Shown one piece after another: positions 46,476-58,030 of a stretch of DNA of 64,000 bases. The notes under the pieces were generated by a model. The model was not told the origin of the DNA. It did no database searches and saw only the letters and a list, made by a program, of their open reading frames with translations. The position numbers and the translations under genes were made by a program. How positions within the stretch are numbered: the first letter of the stretch is position 1; every line of letters starts with the position of its first letter. Source of the DNA: Pholiota molesta (lineage: Eukaryota > Basidiomycota > Agaricomycetes > Agaricales > Strophariaceae); the NCBI GenBank assembly GCA_014925825.1, contig JACGCK010000024.1, positions 310,001 through 374,000 of the forward strand, written 5' to 3'.

Positions 46476-47106
46476 CCTATCCCAAGAGTTTCGAGGAAAC
46501 GATTATGTGGCGTAGGTGCATTGCTGACTTGAGCCCGAGCTTAGGCCAGTGAATACTGGTCACGAAAATGAATTGTCTGAGGACCAAATCTAAATTTATG
46601 GCATCTGCGCCTCGCGAATCCCGTGTAAGTAAGTATCTTCGCAGTAGTATGCGAAAAAGAACACGTTGACTAAACACGCTGTATTTTTTAAGCGTCGACA
46701 TCGAGAATTGAATCCTAAATGCGGCTCACATTTCCGTCAAATGGTCGATAATCTCATGAAGGATTGTCACCTGGGAGAATACATTGTAACAATGAAGTAA
46801 CTGCTCTCTTTCGAGAAACGGAAGGCTATGCGAAACCCCACTATTTTTTTTGTTTAGCAATCATGTAATTGAAGCGAATGAATGTTGTGAATGAATATGC
46901 CTACATATATGGCTGCGCAGAACAGACACATGACGCAAAATTCAGAATCAAAGACACGGTCAACTGCGACTTTACGCATTCTGGCGGGATTCGTGGAATT
47001 GAGCAGCGCTGTATCGCATTAATGGATTGCCAAGGACGACTGAATAGTCCAGAAGAGAGAAATAAATGGGCAAACTCGGTCGTAAAACATACGGCCTGTT
47101 TGACGA

Positions 47107-49164
47107 TCAATAAGCGAAACCTTCCCTGTGCACACTTTCCGGATTGACGTTGAACTTGGCCAGCATGTCCAGGATAGAGCGTTCGAAAGCCTCAGGACCG
47201 CATAAGTAGATTTCAGTGTCTCCTTTTCCAAAGAGGTCTTTCTTATCATCGAAGAAAGATGGCTGGATGCGTCCTTGGTGCCGAGTCAAAGCAATAGACG
47301 ATTCGCATGAGGAGACCGGTGGGGCATTCGTAAACATATGAATCGAGAGGTTTGGCCAAGACTTAAACGAGCCAATAGCCGACTCGAGGAGGGATACCGT
47401 AACGTCAGGTTCGTGGGTGGATATGGCGAGGGTGATGTCGAAAGAAGAAGTAGAATTCGACTGAGCAAGGGCAGACATCATCGATAAGAAAGGTGTTACA
47501 CCAATACCACCTGCAAACCAAAATAGATGCCGAACGTCCTTTCCGTGGCCAATGTCCAATTTCGGACGAGGGAGGACGAAGTCGCCAGATATACCAGCAA
47601 TATTCACATTGAACGATAAGGGGGTTGTATTCTCCAGCATCTCAGGCTTCTGTCGGAGCAGTTTCCGGACCATCTTGAACAGCGCACCAGTGACGATGCC
47701 CCCGGTTTTTCCCGGATCGTGAGTCGGAAGCGTTTGGTCTCAACACCAGCCGCCTCAGCACTGGAGATCGTCCAGGTACGAATGAAGTCGTCGTTCACGA
47801 GATTCGGATGAGACGGCGACATGTGCTGGTACTGCCGCGAGCCGAAGAGGGGCCGGAAATCCAGGAGCGCAGCTTGCCCGGGCACCACGCGCAGCGCAGC
47901 GGACGACTCCCACTCGAACGTCGCGATCGTGGGGCTGTGGACCATGATTCGCGTCAAAAGCGCGGTTGGCTGCTCTTCCGTTGAGAACATGTTTGCTTGT
48001 GTGGCTTCCTCGGCTAGTAATTTGATAGGCGGGCTGTATGGGCTGCCTTGGATTTCCTCCCGCAGCTGGCGAGCCGGGAGAGCATTTTTGACGAGGGTGT
48101 ATCCCGTGACGAAGACCTCAGTAAGAGTATCTTGTAGAGGCATAATGGCGCGGGCTTCCGATCCAAATAGGTTCCGTGCGTTCCCAGTAAGATAAAGGAT
48201 ATCACCTCTTGTGAAAGAAATGAAAGTAAGCGAGGCATATGGAGTCGCCTCGACGTTTCCCAAAGATGTCATGATGCGGTTTCCTGATGTGAAAATAGAT
48301 TAGACTTTTGCGGACAAACATAAGATTGGGGGACACACACCAGAGAAATCAGGGAGGACAACTGTGCGACCATCAGAGGGTTTCACGCGTATGAACCCTG
48401 GCCGACCGCCGCGATGGTTCATACCAAGATGGGATGGGTGTAATCGCGACTCTTCCCTCGAAGCTGCGTATGCCGTCCCAAAGAAGACCGTGTCTGATTC
48501 AAGAATAAAGGCAACGGCATCGTCCGACAGCCTTTCTTCCACCGCCAAATGGGACCTGTCTTCTACAACAACAGGAGATGCAGCGGCGAAAGGTGTCAAT
48601 TCTCGAAGAGTAATATATTTGGACAGTTTCTATTAGAAAACGTTTCAGCGGTAATGAACTCATTTAAGTAACGCGAACATACCCAATAGCCTCATTGACC
48701 TCCAACTGGAGACTTAGTTGATTGTTTCGGACATTGATACTCGTAATATGGCCCGCAAATTTGTTTCTCCTACGTGTGGAAACCTCGACGCCTATCCCCG
48801 CAATTAGGTTCGAACCATTCTCGCAGTCAATGATGTCCACAGCCCTGTGAAATGGGTCGCCTTTCCACAGTTTGGCTTCGATGGATAGCGTGTTATACCG
48901 TGGATGATGAATAAAGCCAGGTTTCCCATCCTTCCCGGCAAGGATTGATCCCCAAGGACGGCCTTTGTCGTCCAATATGCATACGGGGACGAAAGGAAGA
49001 CGGGTTGTATAGAATGTGGAATGTTGCTCCGGCATCTCGCCTTTGATAGCAGTCCATGAATGAGACGTGGATGGAATCTTGTCCAGCCCCAGTTTCTTGC
49101 GCACAATGCGCTCTCCGCGATGCCAACCGTTGAGGGCAGTCATGTTGAAAGTGAGGGACAACAA
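47107..49164 (-). CDS. PNPOx-like domain fused to ferredoxin-reductase flavoprotein
   Basis: The N-terminal half resembles FMN-binding pyridoxamine-phosphate-oxidase-like domains: WHRGERIVRKKLGL, FYTTRLPFVPVCILDDKGRPW, SILAGKDGKPGF, LIAGIGVEVSTRRRNKFAG, and later SDDAVAFILESDTVFFGTAYA, HLGMNHRGGRPGFIRV and LYLTGNARNLFG. The C-terminal half is an FAD/NAD(P) reductase: FEWESSAALRVVPGQAALLDF, RTWTISSAE (RxYS-like FAD motif), LFWFAGGIGVTPFLSMMSAL and EIYLCGPEAFERS. It ends at GFAY with no C-terminal 2Fe-2S domain. Two in-frame starts exist (49164 and 49143, MTALNGWHRG). At the second intron the GNCPKYI-type motif appears out of frame, and only a GTTCGC donor keeps the frame. The physiological substrate is unknown. 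It lies between glyoxal oxidase 1 and DLD. Confidence 0.8.
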
Positions 49165-50630
49165 AAACTAGGTTACTCTTCTGCTTTTTAGGCGGGCGTC
49201 GTTGGCTCTAATCGACGGTGGCATCGGGGGCCACACAGAGATATGTCATCAATGGGCAGTATGTTCGGAGGGCTGAATGAGCGATGATTGAAGCTTTGTA
49301 AGATTTCAGGCGAATTGAGTAAGTCAATTTGGCTCAGGTGACTCACAGCAAAAATCCTTGCATTGTGGAAAAGTAGGCGGTGTGCCACGGCCATTTCAAA
49401 AGAATAATAAGTATATTTGCCCAACGAACAATTGAACTCTCACGCGGAGGCTATACACATACTATAGACGTGATTTTGAGGTCAATATGAAAGTCTGCGT
49501 CGGAACACGTGAAAAAACACCTAGAAATCCACAGACAGCGTCGCGCGCATCTTCAATGGCGTTGAAGGATGATTGAAGTTTGTAGGTTGAAATTGGCATT
49601 GAGGAAGTAGAACATGGGCGCATGAGCGTTGAACGTTGACGTTGAACGTTGAGCATGACAATGATGCAGATGAAGGCAGGATGAAGGCATCGTTCGAACC
49701 GTGATTTTCTCGGCTCCGGAGCCCGGAATCAAATTACCGGCAGTGCCCAGCGCCCCGAATTATGGTTCTTTTTTCTCTTGTATTTTCTCTGGAAGTTCGA
49801 ACAAATGTCAGGCAGGCTGAAGTCAGTCATCTTTATTCTAAATGATATCATTTTCTAATCTTACAGGGTGTGGATCTCAGTACCTCATGTACATGGTAAA
49901 GTTATGTTCGTATCCCAGTCAAATCATGATCTCAAGCTTTTTCGCGACTGCCATAGTCCTGGTCTGCTACAGTTTTCTAAATAGTGTCTTGACAAATAAC
50001 CAACCGACACAGACACTGACCGCGGAAGCTGTAGATGGCATGTCTATACTCGTGCGAAGATGTGTGCAAGGTAGATGAGTCTTGAGCTTGAGGAACCAAG
50101 TCAGTTACTTCTTCAACGTATCACTACGAATGTCATTACTAACTTATTTTTCTTACCTATCTCAGAATAACATCTCATCACGAACGCATCAGAAGCTCGA
50201 GTTCTTTGGCTTCAATAGTCCTTATCTAGAGGACAATCGACAGATCAGTTGACTTCCACACAATGGCCGCCATGTGCCTTCTAAATTCAAGTTCTAATAT
50301 GGCTGCTGTTACTCCGCCCTCGGTGAGAAAGGCAAGCCATAGCCTTTCTACAAGTCTTAAAGCTACCTTACAATTTCCCCTTCGTCCTGTCTGGCACTCT
50401 AGAACGCAAGATACACCGCACAACCAGTGCGAAGACGGATGAATCAGTCAGCGCGATGCAGACTCTCACGACGACGAGCCTAAATCACCAAACAGGGTGG
50501 AATCCGTGAGATACGGATGCGTCATTGACATCGTTTTTAGCTGCCAAGCATGTCAGGGTTGTTCGGCCCTTGACGAAGGCCCTTATTACGCAGGGACTCT
50601 GCAATTTCTCAAATTTCCGTTCCGACCATT
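49165..50630. other. Divergent promoter region; no supported gene
   Basis: About 1.5 kb between the minus-strand flavoprotein gene and the plus-strand DLD gene, presumably holding both promoters. Short frames (for example 49842-50078) have no recognisable features. Confidence 0.4.
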
Positions 50631-53070
50631 ATGATCCCTCGTCTTCCCCCATCCACACTGTGTTTTCAGCCCCTTCGTCGCCACTCTCTATCGTATCTTC
50701 CCAAACTTACCCACGAGCTCGTTGTGCGGAGATATTCGTCACCAAATACAGCCGTTCCTCGCGATGCTCACGTTCCCCATATGTCGGAGAAGGCCAAATC
50801 AGGCAGCAGGCGCCTCAGGCGGCCGTTCGGTGTGGTGTCGCTGCTGCTGACCGCGTCGATTTTGAGTGCTGCCATAGGGTACTCTGTGGCTAAGAGATAT
50901 GCACTGAACGCTTCCTTGGATGTTCCTGATTGCCCGAAATTTGGATCCCCAGACGAGTTCAAAAAGGCGATCGCAGAACTACGACGAACATTCCCCAACG
51001 ATAAATCAGTGTCTACAGATCCTGATGACCTCCAGGGCCATGGATTCTCAAGCGGTGACTATCTCCCAGGTGAATTCCTTTCCCTCATTTGTAGGAGGCG
51101 TCTGATTTCTTGCATCCAAGTAACACCCCACAGCGTTATCGTCTACCCTGAGTCCACAGAAGACGTTGTGAAGATCGTGAAAATAGCCACGAAATATCGC
51201 ATGCCCGTCGTTCCCTACTCTGGTGCGACTAGTCTGGAGGGACATTTCCGCGGCGTATGTCTCCGCATTATACATCACATTTTTATCACTCAATGGCGTT
51301 CTTATTCTTGTCCACCACAAAAATAGCACAAAGCCGGCGGCATTTGTATAGACCTCAACCGCATGGACAGAATTCTGGAAATTAATGGTGAGCTCGTCGC
51401 CGCGTTTATGTCGTCCATTGTATTTCACTTAATATTAATGGATATAGAGGATGACTCGGATTTGATTTGCCAGGCAGGCGTAGGATGGATGGACATTAAC
51501 GAGACGTTGAAGCAGAAAGGTCTGATTTATTTATTCGCTGTGTTCCCATTCAATAACGTATTGAATGTTATTTTTATAGGCATTCCTTTATTCTTTCCTG
51601 TATGGACCACTTCATTACCTGCAAAGCCACTGGCTCAAGGTGGTTCGTGTAGATTGACCCTGGCCCAGGCGCGGCTGTAGGAGGGATGCTGAGTACCGGA
51701 TGTTCTGGGAGTGAGTTTCAAAGAAGTCCTTTCGATCTGATGCTCCAACATACCTTCTGAAACTATAGCAAACGCTGTGCGCTACGGAACTGCCAAGGGT
51801 GAATGGTTCTTGAACGCAGTACGCCCTATCTATATATCGCTTTGTGTTCATCGAACACCCGCTGACCGATAACATCGCCAGACTGTCGTTCTGCCCTCAG
51901 GCGAAGTTATAAAAACAAGGCGTCGGTCGCGAAAATCTGCTGCTGGCTTCGACACTACGAAGCTATTCATCGGGGCTGAAGGTACTCTGGGTATCGTGAC
52001 GGAAGGTATGTGGGCCGCGGATGACGGCTGCTTTCGCGCTCTGATCGCTTGGCCAGTCACCATTCGTCTAGCGCCCGTCCTTCCTACGAACGTCGCGGTT
52101 GTCCATTTTCCCGACGTCCGCTCTGCGACAGCTGCCTCCATTGAAGTCATAAACCAAGGCGTTGGTATTCGTGCGTATTTCAGCCGTAATCGACCACATT
52201 TACCTCACTGACTTTGATCCAGAATGCGTCGAGCTGCTAGACGCTATTTCGATGAAAGCGATAAATAATTACGGCAAGTCGGCGAGAGAATGGCCGGAAA
52301 AAGACAGTCTGTTTTTCAAGTTCCAGGGACCGACACCAGCATCTCTGAAAGAGACAGCGGCTATCGTGCAGCGCGTTGTCGCGAAGCATGGAGGTATTGG
52401 ATTTGCGTTGGCGAGGAACGAGAAGGAGGCAGAAGAGCTATGGGCGGATAGGAAGAACATATATTTCTCGGGACTTTCGCTCCTTCCGGGCGGTCGAGGC
52501 ATTCCTACAGATGTCTGGTGAGTCCTCCTTCGATCGCACAAGAAACCAAGGTTCTGAATCAACTAATGCAGCGTCCCTGTGTCGAAATTGCCAGAGCTTA
52601 TTGCAGAAACCGCGAAGGACCTGGAAGACGTTGGGCTGATATACAGCATCGTTGGGCACGTTGGAGATGGGAACTTCCACGCGCTGGTGTTATTCAAGAC
52701 GGATGAAGAGTTCAAGCGAGCGAAGGAGGCTGCGAGAAGGATTGCGCATCGCGCGATCGCTCTTGATGGAACATGTACGTAGCAGTTCGTTCAGCGTCCT
52801 TAGTCTGCAATATGTTGACCTATGTATGATAGGTACTGGCGAGCATGGCGTCGGGCTAGGGAAGAAAGAATATTTGATAGAAGAACTAGGAGAAGGAACG
52901 GTGGAACTGATGAAAACTATCAAACGTTCCATCGATCCTCTGGGATTATTCAATCCAGGAAAGGTAAGCTACAAACCCGTTCGTTGAGCTTTCACTTGCT
53001 AAGCAATAGCTTCCCTAATTAGCTATATCCTGACCCACCTTCCAAGAGTAGAGAGGAAAGATCTCAATAA
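50631..53070 (+). CDS. DLD1: Mitochondrial D-lactate dehydrogenase (cytochrome type)
   Basis: FAD enzyme of the mitochondrial inner membrane that oxidises D-lactate to pyruvate and passes electrons to cytochrome c. The start at 50631 gives a basic presequence (MIPRLPPSTLCFQPLRRHSL) and a membrane segment (FGVVSLLLTASILSAAIGYS). FAD-binding domain: SVIVYPESTEDVVKIVKIA, PVVPYSGATSLEGHF, CIDLNRMDRILEIN, CQAGVGWMDIN, FPVDPGPGAAVGGMLSTGCSG, VRYGTAKGEWFLN and KLFIGAEGTLGIVTEATIRLA. C-terminal oxidase domain: CVELLDAISMKAIN, ALARNEKEAEELWADRKN, IVGHVGDGNFHALVLF, CTGEHGVGLGKKEYL and DPLGLFNPGK, then LYPDPPSKS after the last intron and a TAA at 53068-53070. D-2-hydroxyglutarate or glycolate dehydrogenase is the main alternative, but the anchor favours DLD. 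It converges on glyoxal oxidase 2, with 205 bp between the stops. Confidence 0.92.
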
Positions 53071-53275
53071 CGACATCTGTGACAATACCTATTTCTTTCA
53101 TGCGAACTGAGATTTTTATGTATGCTGGATGCAGGTAGACGGGTTGGGACGCCAGAGGTAGCATCGTGGGGTTACTTTCTTTTTTGTACTCGATTACAAA
53201 CATGTGTTGTACAGAATTTGAATGGTAAGCAACATTGTAAATACACAAATACGAATTTTCTTTTGTCACAGCAAA

Positions 53276-55458
53276 GACGGAAGCTTAATGCCTTGGTCGG
53301 CTACTGGAGGCGTCGCACCAGTTCCAACCATAACATTTGCACCTTTGCTCGTCACGTCGTCGATGGTCACGAAAATGAAGGCTGTATAAGAAGTTGCATC
53401 AGAACATCAGAGTCAATAGCGCATGGGAAATGTCAAGAAATACCTGGGCCCGGTGGGTAAACCCTGTTGTTCGGTGGGCTCGTAATGGTGAGACTCTTGC
53501 GGTTTGGAGCAAGTTCCGCGTCCATGAAGACAAGTCGTGAGCTCGAGTGGAAGGCGTGAGAGGAGAAGCCGAGGTCCATGAGAGCGACTGTGGATTGAAA
53601 AGCGATTAGCGAATAACCGAAATCAGCAACAATCCAGACTTCGGGGGCAGATGACCGAGTTCTATAGAAGGATTTCGCACCTTTGATGGACGACGCTTGG
53701 AGGTTCCGCGGGATATCGATGTCAATAGTGAATTTTTTGTTGAACCCGATCTTGGATGGGACGTTGGACAGTACGGGCCGCTGCTCCGACATGAAGGGAG
53801 GGTTCAGGTATTCAACCCGGAATTCACTGTAGGAGCAGAGTCAGATAAAGCAACGTTTCAGACCTCTTGAAGAGTGGGTAGAAATGAGAGTTTACTCACG
53901 TGTGGAATTCGCCGGTACCATTTACAACTTCACCGTTGGGATTGGATCCGGCAATGAAGATGTTTCTGCATAAGCGGAAGAGTAATATTAGTTTCAGGAT
54001 CACAAAAGAACGTTCGAGAATGGATGCTTACCCATTGGGTGTCAAAGTCGTAGTGGAGTGGTACAGACGAGGAATATTAGTTGTAGGCATGTTCTTGTTA
54101 CTGATTCTTTGGCCCAGAGGTAACTGTGGGTTGTACAACGACGGCGTAAAACTATAAGATAATCAGAATTGTCAGCTTTGGCATGAAGAACGAGCACAGG
54201 GAAAGACATACGCAGGATGGTCGGCATTGGATTGGAATCCAACCGCATCTGGGACCGTACCGAAGGCGGCGTAGCCAGTTTGCCCGCCGTTGACGATGAG
54301 GACTTGGCCATCAGGCAAGAGGAGGAGCTCGGGCATGATGCGCGCTTCGAGCATCCTCTCGACTTGCCACCCTTTTTTGATGCCTTCGGGAGTAATCATG
54401 AGGCGACTGCATTGATCAGAGGCAGGATCTTGGGAAGACAAGTTGGCAGGCTGGATGAGAGTGTTAGTAGGGGATCCGCCACAGACGAGCACTTCTGGGA
54501 TATACAAGGGAGGAGAGAGCGGGAGCAGAGTTGCAGAGCCATCAAGTGGGTTCGTGACAGTGATACCATTCGGAATGTCGGGAAGGATAGTCTCGGTTTT
54601 CGCCTCAATATCATATATAATGGTTTGGTTGCCCGCTACCATCAATACTTTGCCATCTGGAAGACCGAAAACACTAAAGTGCGTGTCAGGTCTGCAAAGA
54701 CGACTCCGTTTCCTAATTCACTCACCGAGGGAATAAGTTGGCTGGAAGACTTCTGTTGAGGAACTCTGATGGTCGGGGAACACCACCATCCTTGGGAGGG
54801 AAAAACTCGAAGCTGTTGACAGGATCGGTGTTATAGAATGGCGTTCGTTCATGAATACCACCAACAACCATCTATAGATAACCGAAAGGTGAGAATAGCA
54901 GATAAGCTAGTAGGATATTAATTACCAATGAACCATCGAAAATTCGCAAGCTGGACGGATACCATCTCGTCTCCTCTAGATGAAGAACCGCAGGATCGTC
55001 GAATAGCGTGCAGTTCAAGCCAGCCGGATCAGCACACGGCTCGAAAATACGAATCGACATCCTTCCATCTGTAGCAGCTGTGATAGCGGGAATATTTCCC
55101 CCTACACTGACCTAAAAAGCGATGGGTTCAGCTACAATCACAATTTAGGAATAACTGGCCTTACCATGGTGCCGTTGCTTAAGAAACCTCCGGATGCGCA
55201 AAAGGTATCGGAAACAACAAGCAGTGGGCTTGCTGTGTTTGTTTCAAGGTTCCATAATGCACCCCAAGCAGGGTTATTGTTGATCATCAGCGGGTCGTTG
55301 GACGCTCTGTCGAACAAAATAGCGAGTGTCGGGGACACAATCATCGCCTCGAGAGCAAGGACACCGGATGTTCCGTTCTGAACAAAATTCCATCCCGCCC
55401 CAAGAGCTGAGGATGCGCCCAAGGCGATTGAAAAGAGTACCGCGTGCGCAGTTCGCAT
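53276..55458 (-). CDS. Glyoxal oxidase-type copper radical oxidase 2 (AA5_1)
   Basis: Paralog of the enzyme at 44250-46412, with matching exon structure. The start at 55458 is chosen because [20 protein letters not shown] is a signal peptide; upstream in-frame codons are not coding-like. The mature protein starts [12 protein letters not shown]. Active-site residues are all present: Cys in [16 protein letters not shown], Tyr in [14 protein letters not shown], Tyr-His in [10 protein letters not shown] and His in [14 protein letters not shown]. Other blocks are [36 protein letters not shown] and [12 protein letters not shown]. The last exon reads [19 protein letters not shown] and ends KLPSLL at 53278-53276. 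It would release H2O2 outside the cell while oxidising small aldehydes. Confidence 0.93.
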
Positions 55459-55526
55459 CGTTACACCGAATTTTCCGAGCTTGAAAAAGGAGGTGAACAC
55501 TGGCGTGCCTGGGAGACGAAAGAGGT

Positions 55527-55533
55527 CTTTATA
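55527..55533 (-). promoter_or_regulatory. TATA box of glyoxal oxidase 2
   Basis: TATAAAG on the minus strand, 69 bp upstream of the ATG at 55458, nearly the same spacing as in the paralog. It supports the chosen start over the longer open frame. Confidence 0.6.
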
Positions 55534-55539
55534 CTTACC

Positions 55540-56540
55540 AGTCTGCCATCTAACCGTGCGTATACACCAAATAAGAATGCGACAGCAGGATGGGTAATAA
55601 CCGCTAAAATATAGAAAATCCCATCTCAAACAAACATCGTACCACCAACATGACGGTATGACTATTTCTTGCCAAGTCAGTTTCAACAGATCATCGGCCT
55701 GCGGAATGCTTGTTTTCCCAGTACGTCGAGAAGAATAGACCCAGATTGTCTTCGGACGCATGTCCAAAGAAATGATCATCGCGAGCCCACGGAAATGTTC
55801 TCAAGGGTACCCTAATCGAGGACCTATTTCATGGTATATCCCATTTAGCAATACTACATGATAATAAATTTAGGTTCTCTTACCGTGTTCTCTCCCATGC
55901 TTTCGGAATGGAAGAATTGCTATGAGGCCGGTTCAAAATTTAGGTCATTTTCCTAGTGCCTCCAAAGACAGTTCACGTTCAGAGCCTTTACTCGGCACCT
56001 GAAACTTTCTCGTCCAGATTTATCATGAGCAAGGCATGAAAAATGGCAAGATTTGAATGTCCCAATAGTCTACATTGGAGAGGAAGTGTTGGAGACTGGC
56101 ATGGCATTGAAGTGGTATGTAGTTGACCTCGACGAATAGACCGGCTTGGAAAGCAACCGGCCCTATTCTGAAAATATTATGTAAGTATTTCGGTGTGTCC
56201 CCGGTCCCCGATGTTGGGCGGCTTAGGTTGAAATAGCCCACTGTCGACTGAAGCGATTCTTCTAGTGAAGACTATAATCTGGCAAGGTGTACTCATCTGA
56301 AGGATCCTAGTGAAGCTTGTGCAAGATACGAACATGAAAGGCCATGTCATTTTGCGCAATGACACCTTTGTTAGCTCAAACTAATATACAAGGATTCGAC
56401 GGTACAAAAATCAGAACCAATTTTTCACAGTAACATTCAAACTCGAAATTCGCGCTTCGCATTCTATATTTTAAAACATGTCGATGAGCTAGGAACAAAA
56501 ACGAGCAATAGGTGACATACCATTGTCTTCGCATCGCACA
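55540..56540. other. Intergenic; no supported gene
   Basis: About 1 kb upstream of glyoxal oxidase 2. Only short frames without recognisable features are present. Confidence 0.4.
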
Positions 56541-57414
56541 TCATGGTTCAAAATCTTTCGGAAGAAGCAAGATAGCTTGCAGAATTTTACCCATGTGCGT
56601 TGACTGAAAGCCCATGCCCTTCCTTCGCAACCCGAAGAGAATCTTCAGCAATGGTAAGGGGCTTTTATTGAACAAGCACACGGCCGTCATCTCCTTTGTC
56701 CGTCCTTTTCTAGGAATAAACCGATCGCTTTCCACAGAGGTGTTTGCCTCCGATTCGCTTGAGGAGATGCCAAGGAGCAGGCAGAGACGAAGATACGTCT
56801 CATAATTGTCGAAATAGAGCTGGCCAGCCCAGATGTCAAGCTGATATCCTAAGTCGTTGGATAAGGAGGGACGATCGGTGTTTTGAGGGTTGAACGGCGG
56901 GATGCAGTAGAAGGCAAGATCATCGAATGACTTCATCGATTGAGCGGTCCGAGGAGCATAGACGTGCAAGCGAACACTTCGGCTCTTGCGAATGTTCTCC
57001 AAGAGAGCATTGACCTCGTATGGGCTCATCACAACGAGAATCAGTTCCCCATCCTTCCGAAGATGAGAGATGATCCAGTTGACAGAACGCAGGTACTCGG
57101 TGAGAGCACAAGTCTCCTTTTTGCTCATTGTTGTCGTCACAAAGTCTCGTATAGCTAGCAAACGCTCCCTCCTTGGATTTTGAGGGGCCATCACATCGGA
57201 GGCGCAACGAAGAGGAGCCATAAGCGGCAAGAAAGCATTAGAGTCGACCGGGATGATGCCATGTTCGACAAAAGTTCGGACCTCTCGATGTAGTTCATGC
57301 ACAGCAGCTGGTACTTCTGGCGGCCTCTCCAGTTAGGACTCCTCCTCGACCTCGTGACTAACCTCCCTTTCTAAGTTCTTGCTCTTCTGCCATAGGTTCG
57401 TGACTTGAATCATG
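56541..57414 (-). pseudogene. C-terminal relic of giant fungal protein (DUF3638/DUF3645-like)
   Basis: A 253-codon open stretch (to TGA at 56541) encodes conserved blocks HGIIPVDSNAFLPLMAPLRC, LTEYLRSVNWIISHLRKDG, LVVMSPYEVNALLENIRKS, VRLHVYAPRTAQSMKSFDDL, LDIWAGQLYFDNYETYLRLC and LRRKGMGFQSTHMGKIL. I associate these with the C-terminal end of very large basidiomycete proteins with DUF3638/DUF3645 domains; this rests on memory of the family and should be checked by search. Upstream, the same frame continues through KNLEREVSHEVEEES, a TAA stop near 57333, then LERPPEVPAAV into the open part. No upstream helicase-like or other domain exists in the window. The copy is therefore 5'-truncated and interrupted. 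Confidence 0.7.
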
Positions 57415-58030
57415 ATGGTTACGAGTTGAGTTGGGGGATGAAAAATCAGAGGCATCTGAACCGTGGGCAGTTATGGGCACCTATCGCGATAACAAGCAAC
57501 AACATCAACTGGCATGACCATGAGGCCGAGGTGTTATGGTTCTGTCCAGTGCATCGCACCGACTCGCACGGCCCGCGGTGAAAGCTCTCGGCCCAATGCT
57601 GAAATGGCAAAGTTAGTCTATAGAAAAAACATGTCCCAGATGTTACTCACCAGCGCACCATTATCTTTTTAGGTCCTTTTATCGACTAGCGGTAGAGAAC
57701 AGCGCAGAGGCAATGCAGAATTTGGGATTTCGTGACTGTGACCAAAGATCCTAAGTATCGCGTGACACGTGTCGCTTATCAGGGAGGAATTGGTTCCGCC
57801 GCCGCTGCTTCGCCATAAAGACTGCCATTAAATCGTCGCAACAGGTATTGAACGCTATGAGCTATGCAGCTGAGTTCGTCGTTGTGTTAATGAGATCCCG
57901 CTTTGGCTGGAACGGCATATTTACTGGCAGCATTTGTCCATGCATGTCAAATGCATGTGTTGGTGGGCGATTGGCGATGGAGAAGTAATCGCACGGCGGT
58001 GGGCACTTGGTATACCACCCGAGACAATGC

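Noticed and set aside
55138..55779. N-terminal extension of glyoxal oxidase 2 beyond 55458
   Set aside because: The extension is not coding-like, would bury the signal peptide and would run through the TATA box at 55527-55533.
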